46,250 nucleotides of DNA from Acidovorax sp. NO-1 (GCF_000238595.1 NZ_AGTS01000044.1:1-46250), one strand, 5' to 3'. Shown: positions 16,203 to 25,104, numbered from the stretch's first letter. Notes: generated by a model not told the origin, from the letters alone. Translations and numbers: made by a program.

Positions 16203-16687
16203 GAGGTTTTGTTTTTTCCAGTCAAGCCTATGAGGATAGCGCTAAAAACTTGGGCTTTTAGCACCTTTGGCACTATTCAAATAGTGATTACCATAAAAAT
16301 CTGCTTTTGAATGACTTTCTTTGCAGGGTTTGAATATTGAGTGATATTCGACTGTTATTTTCTTATTTTGATTTGTGATATAATGATATTGCTCGATATT
16401 TGATTTTTCATCGATTCGACATATCAATATCAGCTTTCTCCCCGCCTGTATTCCCAGGTCGTTTCTCCTATCCCCCAGCTTGATTTCCTTCGCGCCGTAA
16501 CCCCACGGTAGCGTGCGCGCGGCTGTCGCCATGACAGCACGCGTGGCACCGCCGTGGCCGTGTCATCGCGGTGGTGATGGGTTGTGTGGTGGCAGATCGC
16601 GCCAGGGTGTGCAGGCGGTGGTGCCGAGCGCATAGCTGCGCTTCGTTCTTTTCCCTTCCCCTTTCTCTTCTTCTCAGGAGTTTTCCC
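16203..16687. other. AT-rich intergenic region
   Basis: No gene is supported; a 96-codon minus frame (16242-16532) lacks any recognisable feature. The first half (16210-16440) is strongly AT-rich and full of GATAT/ATATC words. It holds a good -10 box TATAAT at 16379-16384, preceded by TGTGA. The second half is GC-rich and ends in a polypyrimidine tract. It probably holds the promoter of the next genes and H-NS binding sites. Confidence 0.5.
16646..16675 (+). promoter_or_regulatory. Polypyrimidine tract 1
   Basis: Thirty consecutive C/T bases just before the AGGAG ribosome binding site (16676-16680) of the gene at 16688. A similar 34-base tract precedes the third gene of the set. Confidence 0.4.
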
Positions 16688-17014
16688 ATGACCTCTTCGC
16701 CTGGTCAGGCCGCCGCATGCGCGCGCTACGAACAACAACGCACTCCCTTGTTCAGCTTGGGCACTGTGCTGATCACCCCCGGTGCACTCGACATGCTCGA
16801 AGCACTGCAGCTGGCACCGCTGCCGTTTGTGCTGCGTCACGTTGCCGGGGATTGGGGTGACTTGTGCCAAGAGGATAAGGAGGCGAACGCTGCGGCGCTC
16901 ACTTACGGCAGCCGTTTGCTGTCGGCCTATGACATCCCCCCGAACCATCGGCTGTGGATCATCACGGAGGCCGACCGGCGCTCGACCACCTTGCTGCTGC
17001 CGGAGGAATACTGA
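16688..17014 (+). CDS. Uncharacterised 108-residue island protein
   Basis: It starts MTSSPGQAAACARYEQQ after an AGGAG site and ends LLLPEEY. The core, FSLGTVLITPGALDML then HRLWIITEADRRSTTLLL, is a compact alpha/beta fold. Small proteins of this type are common on plasmids and integrative elements and are often labelled in databases, without evidence, as restriction subunits; I do not adopt that label. It is 3 bp from the protease-like gene, with which it is surely co-transcribed. Confidence 0.75.
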   Translation: MTSSPGQAAACARYEQQRTPLFSLGTVLITPGALDMLEALQLAPLPFVLRHVAGDWGDLCQEDKEANAAALTYGSRLLSAYDIPPNHRLWIITEADRRSTTLLLPEEY

Positions 17015-17017
17015 GCA

Positions 17018-17629
17018 ATGCTGCATTCCTACCATTGCCACCCCCGCATCAGTGCTGGCATGCATGGCCCCATGTTGGGCAACCAGCGGTTGCATGTGCG
17101 CCAGGGGGAGGTGGATGCCACTTGCGGCTACCACTGCGTTTTGATGGCTTTGATGGTGCTGGGCCAAGTACGGCGCAACGCGCTGATTTGGGACACCCGC
17201 GATGTGCGTCTGCAAGCGCTGCGCAAAGTGGCGCAGCGGTACTACTTTGATGGCTGCGAGGTCCAAGAGCTGCAGCAGCAACTGGCCCCCTACGCCGAGC
17301 AAGTGCACTGCAAGGAATTGCGCTCACGCGTGGCTGAACGCACCTTGGATGCGCTGGCCGATGGAAAGCTGTGCTTGGTGTGCTTTTCTACGGAGCGCTA
17401 CATGCATTGGGTGCTGGCCGTGGGTTTGCGCTTCGAGGCCGAGGAACCCGCTGACTTGCTGGTGCTGGACCCGGCCATGGCCCCGATACCGCTAGTGCCC
17501 TGGAATGCCATGCTGACCGGCTGGGCGAGCAAGCAGCCACGGCGTGTGGTGGCTATGCTCAGTGAGCGCGTGAACATCGACGCGGTGTTGGTGCTGTCGC
17601 CTGTGATGCAGGCGCAAGAGGGCGAGTAG
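17018..17629 (+). CDS. C39-like cysteine peptidase-type protein
   Basis: 203 residues. The papain/C39-like triad is visible: cysteine in DATCGYHCVLMALMVLG (C36, with C40 nearby), histidine H130 in YMHWVLAVG, and aspartate D151 in LLVLDPA. The spacing suits a C39-family or bacteriocin-processing-like domain, but there is no ABC transporter attached and no signal peptide, so it acts in the cytoplasm. It is a plausible processing enzyme or peptidase effector for this three-gene set. Confidence 0.65.
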   Translation: MLHSYHCHPRISAGMHGPMLGNQRLHVRQGEVDATCGYHCVLMALMVLGQVRRNALIWDTRDVRLQALRKVAQRYYFDGCEVQELQQQLAPYAEQVHCKELRSRVAERTLDALADGKLCLVCFSTERYMHWVLAVGLRFEAEEPADLLVLDPAMAPIPLVPWNAMLTGWASKQPRRVVAMLSERVNIDAVLVLSPVMQAQEGE

Positions 17630-17663
17630 GCCGTTTGGCAGTTGCGTCGTTCAGTTTCGCTCG

Positions 17664-17697
17664 CTTTCTTTTTCCCTTTTTCCCTTTTCTTCTTCCT
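17664..17697 (+). promoter_or_regulatory. Polypyrimidine tract 2
   Basis: Thirty-four consecutive C/T bases in the 184-bp gap between the peptidase-like gene and the next gene. It resembles tract 1 in composition and in lying in a gene leader. Confidence 0.4.
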
Positions 17698-17813
17698 GAA
17701 CTTCCGCTTTCAGTAGCGCTGGGCAGACCTCCCAGTGCCGCTGCCGCATGGCCGCATGAGCACATGGCTGGCGGGAGTTCGTTTTGAGCTGTTTTGTTTG
17801 GAGGTGCTTTGTG

Positions 17814-19163
17814 ATGACCGACGATTCCTTGATGCCACCGCCGCTAGGGCGGTTGCTAACTGCGCTGTTGGAGTTACCGCCCCTGTTGCCCCTGCCTGGG
17901 CTGGCATCCCCCCAAGAAGCCGGTGACGGTGCGGCGCAATTGGTACTGGAAGTGCTGGACACGGCGCTACACACCCCGCCTGCGCAGCCCCAGCGCATGG
18001 CTGCAGTGCGGTACTTCTGCAAGCACGCCCGCCACCGCCTGGGCTTGGCGTCCTGGCGGGATCTGCAGGGCTTGCTGGAGCAGTACCCGCAAAGTGACGA
18101 AGGCGATGCCGAAGTGGCGCGCTTGCTATGGGGTGTGGAGGCCCCTGAACATGTACGGGCGCTGCGCTTGCTGGTGTGGTTCATGGCAGCGTATGACGTT
18201 ACCGAGCTGGTGCAGTGGCATGCGTGGATGGGTACGAGTGGGTTTGAGGAAGCCTTGCGGGAATCGCTCGATACGCTGGGCGCTGTGGCAGTGGTGCTGT
18301 TGTGGCAAGCCAAGTCGGGGCGCACCGACCATGCCTGGGTACTGCGGTTTGCGCGCAGGGCGCTGGGGCATTCGGTCAGTGAAGGGCCTGCCATGCTGGC
18401 TTTCAGAGATGCGGCAGAGGCGATGGGTGTGCCGCAAAGGGTGCTGGCCCGGCAAGTAGCCCATTGGGAGCGGGCAGCGATGGGGGTTGACGATGCGCCG
18501 GGCCTGCGGGTGCTGTGGTGGCAGTGTGTGGCCGAGGCCTTGCAGGTGCATGTAGCCCAAGAAACAAGCGCCGCCGCGAGTAGCGACGAATGGCGTGTTG
18601 AGTTGTCACCAACGTCGGCATTGCGTTACGGCGAAGCTGGCGTGGTGCTGGAACCTCAGGCGAGGGAACTACAAGCTAACACCCCTATGGTCACCGCGCT
18701 GCGATTGCGCCAACGGAGTTGGGCGCAGGGGTTGGGGCTATGGCTGGAGATTCAGGGGGAGGGGCGGCTGTCGGCGGTGCAACAAGCGGCCATTGCCGAG
18801 CGGTTTGAGGCTGCGGGGCACCGGGTGCCGCAGTTGCGGTATGCCAGTGCAAATGGCGGTTACCAAACCACATGGCTCGCGACATGGCACTGGGATGAAG
18901 CGGTATGGGTGCCTAGAGATATGCCGGTGGCTGACGTGAAGCGCTGCGCACTGGAGACGGGGCTCAAGGCGACCGAGCACTGGCTGTTGATGTGCGGCAT
19001 GGTGGCGCTGGCGGGAAAGCCGCAGGGGGCTGCGCTGGCGCTTGGTACCGGGCTGGTCGGGGTTGATGTGAAAAGGGAAGCCACCAATGAAAAAAGTTCT
19101 AGGGCCTGGGGCGCTAGAACTTCTTCAGGCTGGTGGGGGTGCCACTTTCTGAGCCAAAACTGA
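17814..19163 (+). CDS. Uncharacterised 449-residue island protein
   Basis: The ATG at 17814 or the in-frame GTG at 17811 follows GGAGG (17800-17804). The protein is leucine-, alanine- and tryptophan-rich and predicted mainly helical, with no signal peptide and no known motif. The last 30 or so residues (from about VDVKREATNEK) read through a 9-bp inverted repeat, and their composition changes, which suggests the natural C-terminus was replaced where the island meets the tRNA side. It is third in the set after the peptidase-like gene. Confidence 0.65.
   Translation: MTDDSLMPPPLGRLLTALLELPPLLPLPGLASPQEAGDGAAQLVLEVLDTALHTPPAQPQRMAAVRYFCKHARHRLGLASWRDLQGLLEQYPQSDEGDAEVARLLWGVEAPEHVRALRLLVWFMAAYDVTELVQWHAWMGTSGFEEALRESLDTLGAVAVVLLWQAKSGRTDHAWVLRFARRALGHSVSEGPAMLAFRDAAEAMGVPQRVLARQVAHWERAAMGVDDAPGLRVLWWQCVAEALQVHVAQETSAAASSDEWRVELSPTSALRYGEAGVVLEPQARELQANTPMVTALRLRQRSWAQGLGLWLEIQGEGRLSAVQQAAIAERFEAAGHRVPQLRYASANGGYQTTWLATWHWDEAVWVPRDMPVADVKRCALETGLKATEHWLLMCGMVALAGKPQGAALALGTGLVGVDVKREATNEKSSRAWGARTSSGWWGCHFLSQN
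19094..19122. terminator. Stem-loop, possible terminator or island-end structure
   Basis: AAGTTCTAG (19094-19102) and CTAGAACTT (19114-19122) form a perfect 9-bp stem with an 11-nt loop, preceded by further A residues and followed by CTT. It lies within the last codons of the preceding gene, so it may be a terminator in DNA brought by the island junction. Confidence 0.4.
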
Positions 19164-19171
19164 CTGAAAGC

Positions 19172-19218
19172 AACCGTATAACCAGCCGTATAACGGTTTT
19201 ATGACTTTGCTAAAAGTC
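19172..19218. other. Repeats beside tRNA-Ser, possible attachment-site arms
   Basis: CCGTATAAC is directly repeated (19174-19182 and 19186-19194) inside an AACCG...CGGTT inverted repeat, followed by a GACTTT-GCTA-AAAGTC hairpin (19203-19218). Short direct and inverted repeats next to a tRNA 3' end are typical of integrase arm sites. No integrase is present to confirm this. Confidence 0.35.
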
Positions 19219-19247
19219 TTTGAAAATCAATGACTTAGGGCTGTATC

Positions 19248-19337
<90 letters not shown>

Positions 19338-19420
19338 GAAGCCCTCGATTATAGCCACAGGATTGGGTGCCTACCGGTCACTGCCGGCCACGGTCTGAAA
19401 ATATCGTCCGCTGTGCTATC

Positions 19421-20347
19421 TCAACCCGCTCTCTGCGATGTCTGCACCATTTTCATCGCCGAACCGATCAGTGCCGACACTTCGGTCATGTTGCTCGGGA
19501 CGATGAGGGTGGTGGTCGCATCCGAGGCGACCTGGCTGTAGGCGTCCACGGCCTTTTCGGCCACCTTGAGCTGCACCGCCTGTTCGCCACCTGGCTGGCG
19601 GATGGCTGCGGCGACGCGTTCAATGGCCTGTGCATTGGCTTCGGCCACGGCCTTGATGGATTCGGCTTCGCCCTGGGCCTTGTTGATCACAGCCTGTTTT
19701 TCGCCCTCGGAGCGGGCGATGAAGGCCTCGCGCTCGCCGGTGGCGATGTTGATCTGCTCCTGCCTGCGGCCTTCTGAGGCGGCAATCAGCGCGCGCTTCT
19801 CGCGCTCAGCGGTGATCTGCGCCTGCATTGCGTGCAGGATTTCCTTGGGCGGCGTCAGATCCTTGATTTCGTAGCGCAGCACCTTCACGCCCCAGTTCAG
19901 CGCGGCTTCGTCAATGGCCTGCACGACCTGGGCATTGATGATGTCGCGCTCTTCAAACGTCTTGTCGAGTTCCAGCTTGCCGATGACCGAACGCAGCGAG
20001 GTCTGGGCGAGTTGGGTGACGGCCATGATGTAGTTGCTGGAGCCGTAGCTGGCGCGCATGGGGTCGGTCACCTGGAAGTACAGGATGCCGTCCACCTGCA
20101 GCTGCGTGTTGTCTCGTGTGATGCACACCTGGCTCGGCACGTCGAGCGGGATTTCCTTGAGGCTGTGTTTGTAGGCAACCTTGTCAATGAACGGAATCAG
20201 GAAGTTCAGGCCGGGTGTCAGGGTGCCTGCGTACTTTCCCAGACGTTCCTTGACCCAGGCGTTTTGCTGGGGCACGACCTTGACCGACCGGATCACGAAG
20301 ACCAGGAAGATCACGAAGACGACGGCGGCAATGGCGGTTTTTTCCAT
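19421..20347 (-). CDS. SPFH/Band 7 (stomatin-like, QmcA-type) membrane protein
   Basis: 308 residues. One N-terminal membrane anchor (about 5-20) is followed by the SPFH domain (about 20-190; VPQQNAWVKERLGKY, TLTPGLNFLIPFID, TSLRSVIGKLELDKTFEER) and a long Ala/Glu-rich coiled coil (GEREAFIARSEGEKQAV...). Such proteins build membrane microdomain cages and associate with NfeD-family partners; the NfeD gene lies 51 bp upstream on the same strand. The lower half of the coil ends in SNMTEVSALIGSAMKM, a conserved tail. Confidence 0.95.
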   Translation of the reverse strand: MEKTAIAAVVFVIFLVFVIRSVKVVPQQNAWVKERLGKYAGTLTPGLNFLIPFIDKVAYKHSLKEIPLDVPSQVCITRDNTQLQVDGILYFQVTDPMRASYGSSNYIMAVTQLAQTSLRSVIGKLELDKTFEERDIINAQVVQAIDEAALNWGVKVLRYEIKDLTPPKEILHAMQAQITAEREKRALIAASEGRRQEQINIATGEREAFIARSEGEKQAVINKAQGEAESIKAVAEANAQAIERVAAAIRQPGGEQAVQLKVAEKAVDAYSQVASDATTTLIVPSNMTEVSALIGSAMKMVQTSQRAG

Positions 20348-20398
20348 GGAAGACCTTTTTAGTAAATAAGGAGATTGAAGGGGCCGGCCGAGGCAGGT

Positions 20399-20824
20399 TT
20401 ACACGGGGTCTACCAGCAGGCGGTTGCCCACCAGCTCAGCGACGCGGTGCATGCCGGTGGAGGGCGTGACCCCGGGCCGATGGATGGCAGTCCACTGCGC
20501 CCCCCGGTATTTCACGGTGGTGGTGCCATCGGGGTTCCAGCTCTCGATCAGAATGGTCTCGCCCACATCCATGTTCACGCTGCGGTCTGCGCGTGCCGAG
20601 GGGTCTCCGGGGCGTTTCTTTTTCTGGAAGTACAGGGCCAGCACGGCGCCACCTCCCAGGGCAGCTGCAGCCACCATCTGCAGCGATAAAGGCACGCCGA
20701 GATGTGCCGCAAGGGCCCCCGCCACCAGCCCGACCGCCACCATGAGCAAATAGAACGTCCCGGTGACGAGCTCCGCGACGACCACGGCCCCTGCTGCCAG
20801 CCACCAGATGGTGGATTCCTCCAT
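20399..20824 (-). CDS. NfeD-family membrane protein
   Basis: 141 residues from ATG 20824 behind AAGGAG. Two or three membrane segments occupy residues about 5-65 (IWWLAAGAVVVAELVTGTFY onward). A C-terminal OB-fold domain (about 75-140; MDVGETILIESWNPDGTTTV, YRGAQWTA) completes the short NfeD1b type that lacks the protease domain. The gene precedes its SPFH partner, the usual order. Confidence 0.92.
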   Translation of the reverse strand: MEESTIWWLAAGAVVVAELVTGTFYLLMVAVGLVAGALAAHLGVPLSLQMVAAAALGGGAVLALYFQKKKRPGDPSARADRSVNMDVGETILIESWNPDGTTTVKYRGAQWTAIHRPGVTPSTGMHRVAELVGNRLLVDPV

Positions 20825-20970
20825 AGCCAACTCCTTGTTGTGATTGTGTTTAGTGCACCACATTCTGGGACAAAAGGGTTGCAGTTCAAAGGCGTGACAA
20901 CGTTATTCCTTACACTTCGCGCCTATTTCGTTTTTTGGCCGGGCAGGGCACGGTTGCACGGAGGCTGCGC

Positions 20971-23340
20971 ATGAAGTTTCGCTTTCCCATCATCATCATC
21001 GATGAAGACTATCGTTCCGAGAACACGTCGGGCCTCGGTATCCGCGCGCTGGCGCAGGCCATCGAGTCCGAGGGGTTCGAGGTGGTTGGCGTCACCAGCT
21101 ATGGAGACCTGTCGCAGTTTGCCCAGCAGCAAAGCCGGGCCAGCGCGTTCATCCTGTCGATTGATGATGAAGAGTTCTCCGGTGGCGACGGGCTCGATCC
21201 CATCGTTCTGAGCCTGCGCAATTTCATCGGCGAAGTGCGGCGCAAGAACACCGAGGTGCCCATCTATGTGCACGGCGAGACCAAGACCAGCCGCCATTTG
21301 CCCAACGACATCCTGCGCGAGTTGCACGGCTTCATCCACATGTTCGAGGACACGCCCGAGTTCGTGGCGCGCCACATCATCCGAGAGGCCAAGAGCTATC
21401 TTGAAAGCGTGCAGCCGCCGTTCTTCAAGGCACTGCTCGACTATGCGGAAGACGGCTCGTACAGCTGGCATTGCCCCGGCCACTCCGGCGGCGTGGCGTT
21501 TTTGAAGAGCCCCGTGGGCCAGATGTACCACCAGTTCTACGGCGAGAACATGCTGCGCGCCGACGTTTGCAACGCCGTGGAAGAACTCGGCCAGTTGCTG
21601 GACCATAACGGCGCCATTGGTGAATCGGAGCGCAACGCCGCGCGCATCTTCAACGCCGACCACTGCTTCTTCGTGACCAATGGCACGAGCACGTCAAACA
21701 AGATGGTGTGGCACCATACCGTGGCGCCCGGCGACGTGGTGGTGGTGGACCGCAACTGCCACAAGTCCATCCTGCACAGCATCATCATGACCGGGGCCAT
21801 TCCCGTGTTCATGAAGCCCACGCGCAACCACTTCGGCATCATCGGCCCAATCCCGCAAAGCGAGTTCGAGCCCAAGGCCATCGAGGCCAAGATCAAGGCC
21901 AACCCGCTGCTCAAGGGCGTGGACGCCAAGAAGGTCAAGCCGCGCGTGCTCACGCTCACGCAGAGCACTTACGACGGCGTGCTCTACAACACCGAAACCA
22001 TCAAGGGCATGCTCGATGGCTACGTGGACAACCTGCACTTTGACGAGGCCTGGCTGCCGCACGCGGCCTTCCACCCGTTCTACGGCAGCTACCACGCCAT
22101 GGGCAAGAAGCGCACGCGCCCCAAGTATTCGGTGACCTACGCCACGCAGTCCATTCACAAGCTGCTCGCCGGCATCAGCCAGGCATCGCATGTGCTGGTG
22201 CAGGATTCGCAGACGGCCAAGCTCGACAGGCACCTCTTCAATGAGGCCTACCTGATGCACACGTCCACCAGCCCGCAGTACAGCATCATCGCCAGCTGCG
22301 ACGTGGCCGCCGCCATGATGGAGCCGCCCGGCGGCACCGCGCTGGTGGAGGAGAGCCTGCTTGAAGCGCTGGACTTCCGCCGCGCCATGCGCCAGGTGGA
22401 AGAAGACTTCGGCAAGAACGACTGGTGGTTCAAGGTCTGGGGCCCGGACAAGCTGGTGGACGAAGGCCTGGGCCGCGCCGAGGACTGGATCATCCGCAGC
22501 GATGGCAAGGGCAAGAAGAACGGCAGCAAGTGGCACGGTTTCGGCCAGTTGGCCGACGGCTTCAACATGCTGGACCCTATCAAGTCCACCATCGTCACGC
22601 CGGGCCTGAACCTGGATGGCAAGTTCGACAAGACCGGCATTCCCGCGTCCATCGTCACCAAGTACCTGGCCGAACACGGCGTGGTGGTGGAAAAGACCGG
22701 TCTGTACAGCTTCTTCATCATGTTCACCATCGGCATCACCAAGGGCCGGTGGAACACGCTGCTGACTGCGCTGCAGCAGTTCAAGGACGACTACGAGAAG
22801 AACCAGCCCATGTGGCGCATCCTTCCGGAGTTCTGCCAGCAGCACAAGCGCTATGAGCGCATGGGTCTCAAGGACCTTTGCCAGCACGTGCATGAGATGT
22901 ACGCCAAGTACGACATTGCGCGCCTGACGACCGAGATGTACCTGTCGGACCTGACGCCCGCCATGAAGCCCTCGGACGCCTACGCGCACATCGCCCACCG
23001 CCAGACCGAGCGCGTGGAGATCGACGACCTGGAAGGCCGTATCACCGTGGGCCTGGTCACGCCCTACCCACCAGGCATTCCACTCTTGATCCCGGGCGAG
23101 GTGTTCAACAAGAAGATCGTGGACTACCTCAAGTTCGCGCGTGAGTTTGCCAAGCTGTGCCCCGGCTTCGAGACCGACATCCACGGCTTGGTGGAAGTGG
23201 AAGACGAAAACGGGCAGGTGCGCTACTACGCCGACTGCGTGGCCGACGGCAAACCCTCCCGCAAGAACCCCAAGCCCCTGGCCACGGCCGAGAACCTGGT
23301 GCAGGTAGGGGATGACGGACCTTACGGCCGCAACGTATAA
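20971..23340 (+). CDS. Orn/Lys/Arg decarboxylase (PLP-dependent, inducible type)
   Basis: 789 residues, in the range of AdiA, CadA and SpeF-like enzymes. It has an N-terminal receiver-like wing domain (about 1-140; IIIIDEDYRSENTSGLGIRA), a PLP-binding aspartate-aminotransferase-fold core with the active-site lysine in ATQSIHKLLAG, and the family motifs WHCPGHSGGVAF and DEAWLPHAAFHP. The C-terminal domain is present to TPYPPGIPLLIPGE. It decarboxylates a basic amino acid, consuming a proton; substrate specificity cannot be read safely. The ATG at 20971 has GGAGG six bases upstream. A strong terminator follows. Confidence 0.93.
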   Translation: MKFRFPIIIIDEDYRSENTSGLGIRALAQAIESEGFEVVGVTSYGDLSQFAQQQSRASAFILSIDDEEFSGGDGLDPIVLSLRNFIGEVRRKNTEVPIYVHGETKTSRHLPNDILRELHGFIHMFEDTPEFVARHIIREAKSYLESVQPPFFKALLDYAEDGSYSWHCPGHSGGVAFLKSPVGQMYHQFYGENMLRADVCNAVEELGQLLDHNGAIGESERNAARIFNADHCFFVTNGTSTSNKMVWHHTVAPGDVVVVDRNCHKSILHSIIMTGAIPVFMKPTRNHFGIIGPIPQSEFEPKAIEAKIKANPLLKGVDAKKVKPRVLTLTQSTYDGVLYNTETIKGMLDGYVDNLHFDEAWLPHAAFHPFYGSYHAMGKKRTRPKYSVTYATQSIHKLLAGISQASHVLVQDSQTAKLDRHLFNEAYLMHTSTSPQYSIIASCDVAAAMMEPPGGTALVEESLLEALDFRRAMRQVEEDFGKNDWWFKVWGPDKLVDEGLGRAEDWIIRSDGKGKKNGSKWHGFGQLADGFNMLDPIKSTIVTPGLNLDGKFDKTGIPASIVTKYLAEHGVVVEKTGLYSFFIMFTIGITKGRWNTLLTALQQFKDDYEKNQPMWRILPEFCQQHKRYERMGLKDLCQHVHEMYAKYDIARLTTEMYLSDLTPAMKPSDAYAHIAHRQTERVEIDDLEGRITVGLVTPYPPGIPLLIPGEVFNKKIVDYLKFAREFAKLCPGFETDIHGLVEVEDENGQVRYYADCVADGKPSRKNPKPLATAENLVQVGDDGPYGRNV

Positions 23341-23376
23341 CTACCGTCTTGGTGCGGGTGTCTGCACCTGCACACC

Positions 23377-23415
23377 AAAAATCGCTCCCCGGCTTGACTG
23401 GCGGAGCGATTTTTT
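23377..23415 (+). terminator. Rho-independent terminator after the decarboxylase gene
   Basis: AAAAATCGCTCC pairs exactly with GGAGCGATTTTT across a 14-nt loop, ending in a T run. It is bidirectional in form but lies between two plus-strand genes. Confidence 0.9.
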
Positions 23416-23513
23416 CATGGGCTTGAATCCGCTGCAGTGGTGCTGCCGTATTGACTGTCAGCCGCGTGATTGTCATGCGGTGACTGTCTTCACACCACCC
23501 TCAGGAGATCTTC

Positions 23514-24074
23514 ATGACCCTTCGATTCAACGCCCGCCTTGCCACCATCGCTCTTGCAGCTGCCCTGGGGGCTGCCGCAATGCCTGCCATGGCCCAGGTC
23601 ATGGTGGGCGGTGCGCCCATGCTGGCCAGCAAGGACATCATCGACAACGCTGTGAACTCCAAAGACCACACCACCCTGGTGGCGGCGGTCAAGGCGGCCG
23701 GCCTGGTCGAGACGCTCAAGGGCGCAGGCCCGTTCACCGTTTTTGCGCCCACCAATGCCGCATTTGCCGCATTGCCTGCAGGCACGGTAGACACGCTGCT
23801 CAAGCCCGAGAGCAAGCCCACGCTGACCAAGGTGCTCACCTACCACGTGGTGGCAGGCAAGTATGACGCCGCTGCGCTGTCCAAGATGATTGCCGACGGC
23901 AAAGGCATGGCCAGCATCAAGACCGTGGCGGGCGGAAAGCTCACGGCCAAGGCCAACGGCAACGCCATCATGGTGACGGATGAAAAGGGCGGTACAGCCA
24001 CGGTGACGATTGCCGATGTGTACCAGTCCAACGGCGTGATCCACGTGGTAGACAAGGTCCTGTTGCCCAACTGA
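23514..24074 (+). CDS. Secreted fasciclin (FAS1) domain protein
   Basis: 186 residues. A signal peptide (about 1-27, ending AMPAMAQ) precedes one FAS1 domain with both conserved boxes: GPFTVFAPTNAAFAALPAGT and, near the end, NGVIHVVDKVLLP. LTKVLTYHVVAGKYDAAAL lies between them. FAS1 proteins act in adhesion or cell-surface binding. The gene stands alone behind the terminator, with CAGGAG as ribosome binding site. Confidence 0.95.
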   Translation: MTLRFNARLATIALAAALGAAAMPAMAQVMVGGAPMLASKDIIDNAVNSKDHTTLVAAVKAAGLVETLKGAGPFTVFAPTNAAFAALPAGTVDTLLKPESKPTLTKVLTYHVVAGKYDAAALSKMIADGKGMASIKTVAGGKLTAKANGNAIMVTDEKGGTATVTIADVYQSNGVIHVVDKVLLPN

Positions 24075-24151
24075 TGAGCGGTGCAGCCTGCCTGCCGCAA
24101 AGCCGCCGGGCCACCGCGTTCGGCGTCGGGCAGGCGCCAGTGCTGCAGCCG

Positions 24152-25084
24152 TCACCGGGCAGGCGGAATGTCCTCGCGCACCCGCACAAAACTCGCAAAG
24201 CGCGGCAGGCCGCCGTCGTGCGTGCCGCGAAAGCGGTAGGTCACCCAGCTGCCCACGGGCGGCGGGTCTGCCCGCTGCGCATCACTGAAGCCTGCGCCCA
24301 GCCTGAACTGCTGGCCTGAAGGCATCTCCACCAGCAGCGCGCCCATGCGCCCCGCGTGCTTGCCCTTGCCGGGCACATGCGCCACCACGCGGGCCTCGGT
24401 GTCCTCGTGGGACTTGACCTTGATGAGATCGTCGCTACGTCCAGCCCGGTACGCCGAGCTACCCTTGTGCAGCATCAGCCCCTCGCCACCAGCCCGTACC
24501 GTCTTGTGCAGCAGGGCCTGCAGGGCTGCGTCGTGGGCAATGCGTTGTTGTGGCACGGCCTGTACCCAGGGCTGGTGGATACGCTGCACCAGCGCCTGCA
24601 GTGCGGGCAGCCGTTCGTCGAACACGCCGCCGTGCTGCGGCAAGTCAAACACCATGAACCGGATGCCGCGCCAGGCGGTATCTTGGGGTTGCTGTTGGCG
24701 CGTGGTGGACTGCGCGGTGCTGAAGCGACCGCGCCCGGCCCACAGTTCGCCGTCCATGGGCGTGGCTGGCCAGCCTGCGGTAAACCATGCCGGGGCCTGC
24801 ACGGGTTCGCCGCCGCGGGTGCGCAAGGTATGGCCGTCCCAGTAGCCGCGCACGCCGTCGTATTTTTCACTCACCCAGTAGTCCGCCAGCGGCATGCCCG
24901 GCCGGTACACGTTGGCCAGGAGCAGGGCGGGCGCGTCTGCCGCCTGCGCCCAGGCCGGTGCAGGCAACAGGGCGGCCAAGGGCAGGGCCCTTGCCAGAAC
25001 GCTGATGAAGCGTCGGCGGGCCGGAGATGGAGTGCTATAAAATAAATAGCTGATGGCGCTTGATGGATAAGCGCTAGAGCCCAT
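24152..25084 (-). CDS. Exported ATP-dependent DNA ligase
   Basis: 310 residues. The nucleotidyltransferase motif I is SEKYDGVRGYWDG, with K as the adenylated lysine. Motif MDGELWAGRG, motif IV GGEGLMLHKG and motif V DDLIKVKSHED follow, then an OB-fold domain (VEMPSGQQFRLGAGFSDAQR). It is the small minimal ligase type. A twin-arginine-like leader (RRRFISVLARALPLAAL ... AWAQA) suggests export to the periplasm, where such ligases may act in DNA uptake. The only usable ATG (25084) lies inside a dispersed intergenic repeat, so the first 17 or so residues are repeat-encoded, and no good ribosome binding site is seen. Confidence 0.85.
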   Translation of the reverse strand: MGSSAYPSSAISYLFYSTPSPARRRFISVLARALPLAALLPAPAWAQAADAPALLLANVYRPGMPLADYWVSEKYDGVRGYWDGHTLRTRGGEPVQAPAWFTAGWPATPMDGELWAGRGRFSTAQSTTRQQQPQDTAWRGIRFMVFDLPQHGGVFDERLPALQALVQRIHQPWVQAVPQQRIAHDAALQALLHKTVRAGGEGLMLHKGSSAYRAGRSDDLIKVKSHEDTEARVVAHVPGKGKHAGRMGALLVEMPSGQQFRLGAGFSDAQRADPPPVGSWVTYRFRGTHDGGLPRFASFVRVREDIPPAR

Positions 25085-25088
25085 TTTT
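25034..25088 (-). repeat. Dispersed palindromic repeat, family A copy 1
   Basis: Contains GGCTCTAGCGCTT...AAGCGCCATCAGCTAT followed by A/T-rich ATAGC on the minus strand. The palindromic core is AGCGCTT-N7-AAGCGC. It overlaps the start of the DNA ligase gene. Confidence 0.75.
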
Positions 25089-25104
25089 ACGTTAAGTTTG
25101 CAGA

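Noticed and set aside
16242..16532. 96-codon minus-strand frame in the AT-rich gap
   Set aside because: It crosses from AT-rich to GC-rich sequence with abrupt composition change, has no motif or ribosome binding site, and overlaps the likely promoter.
21694..23184. 496-codon frame antisense to the decarboxylase gene
   Set aside because: Shadow of a high-GC gene: its His/Leu/Val-rich content mirrors the codon bias of the real frame, and the decarboxylase motifs are unambiguous.
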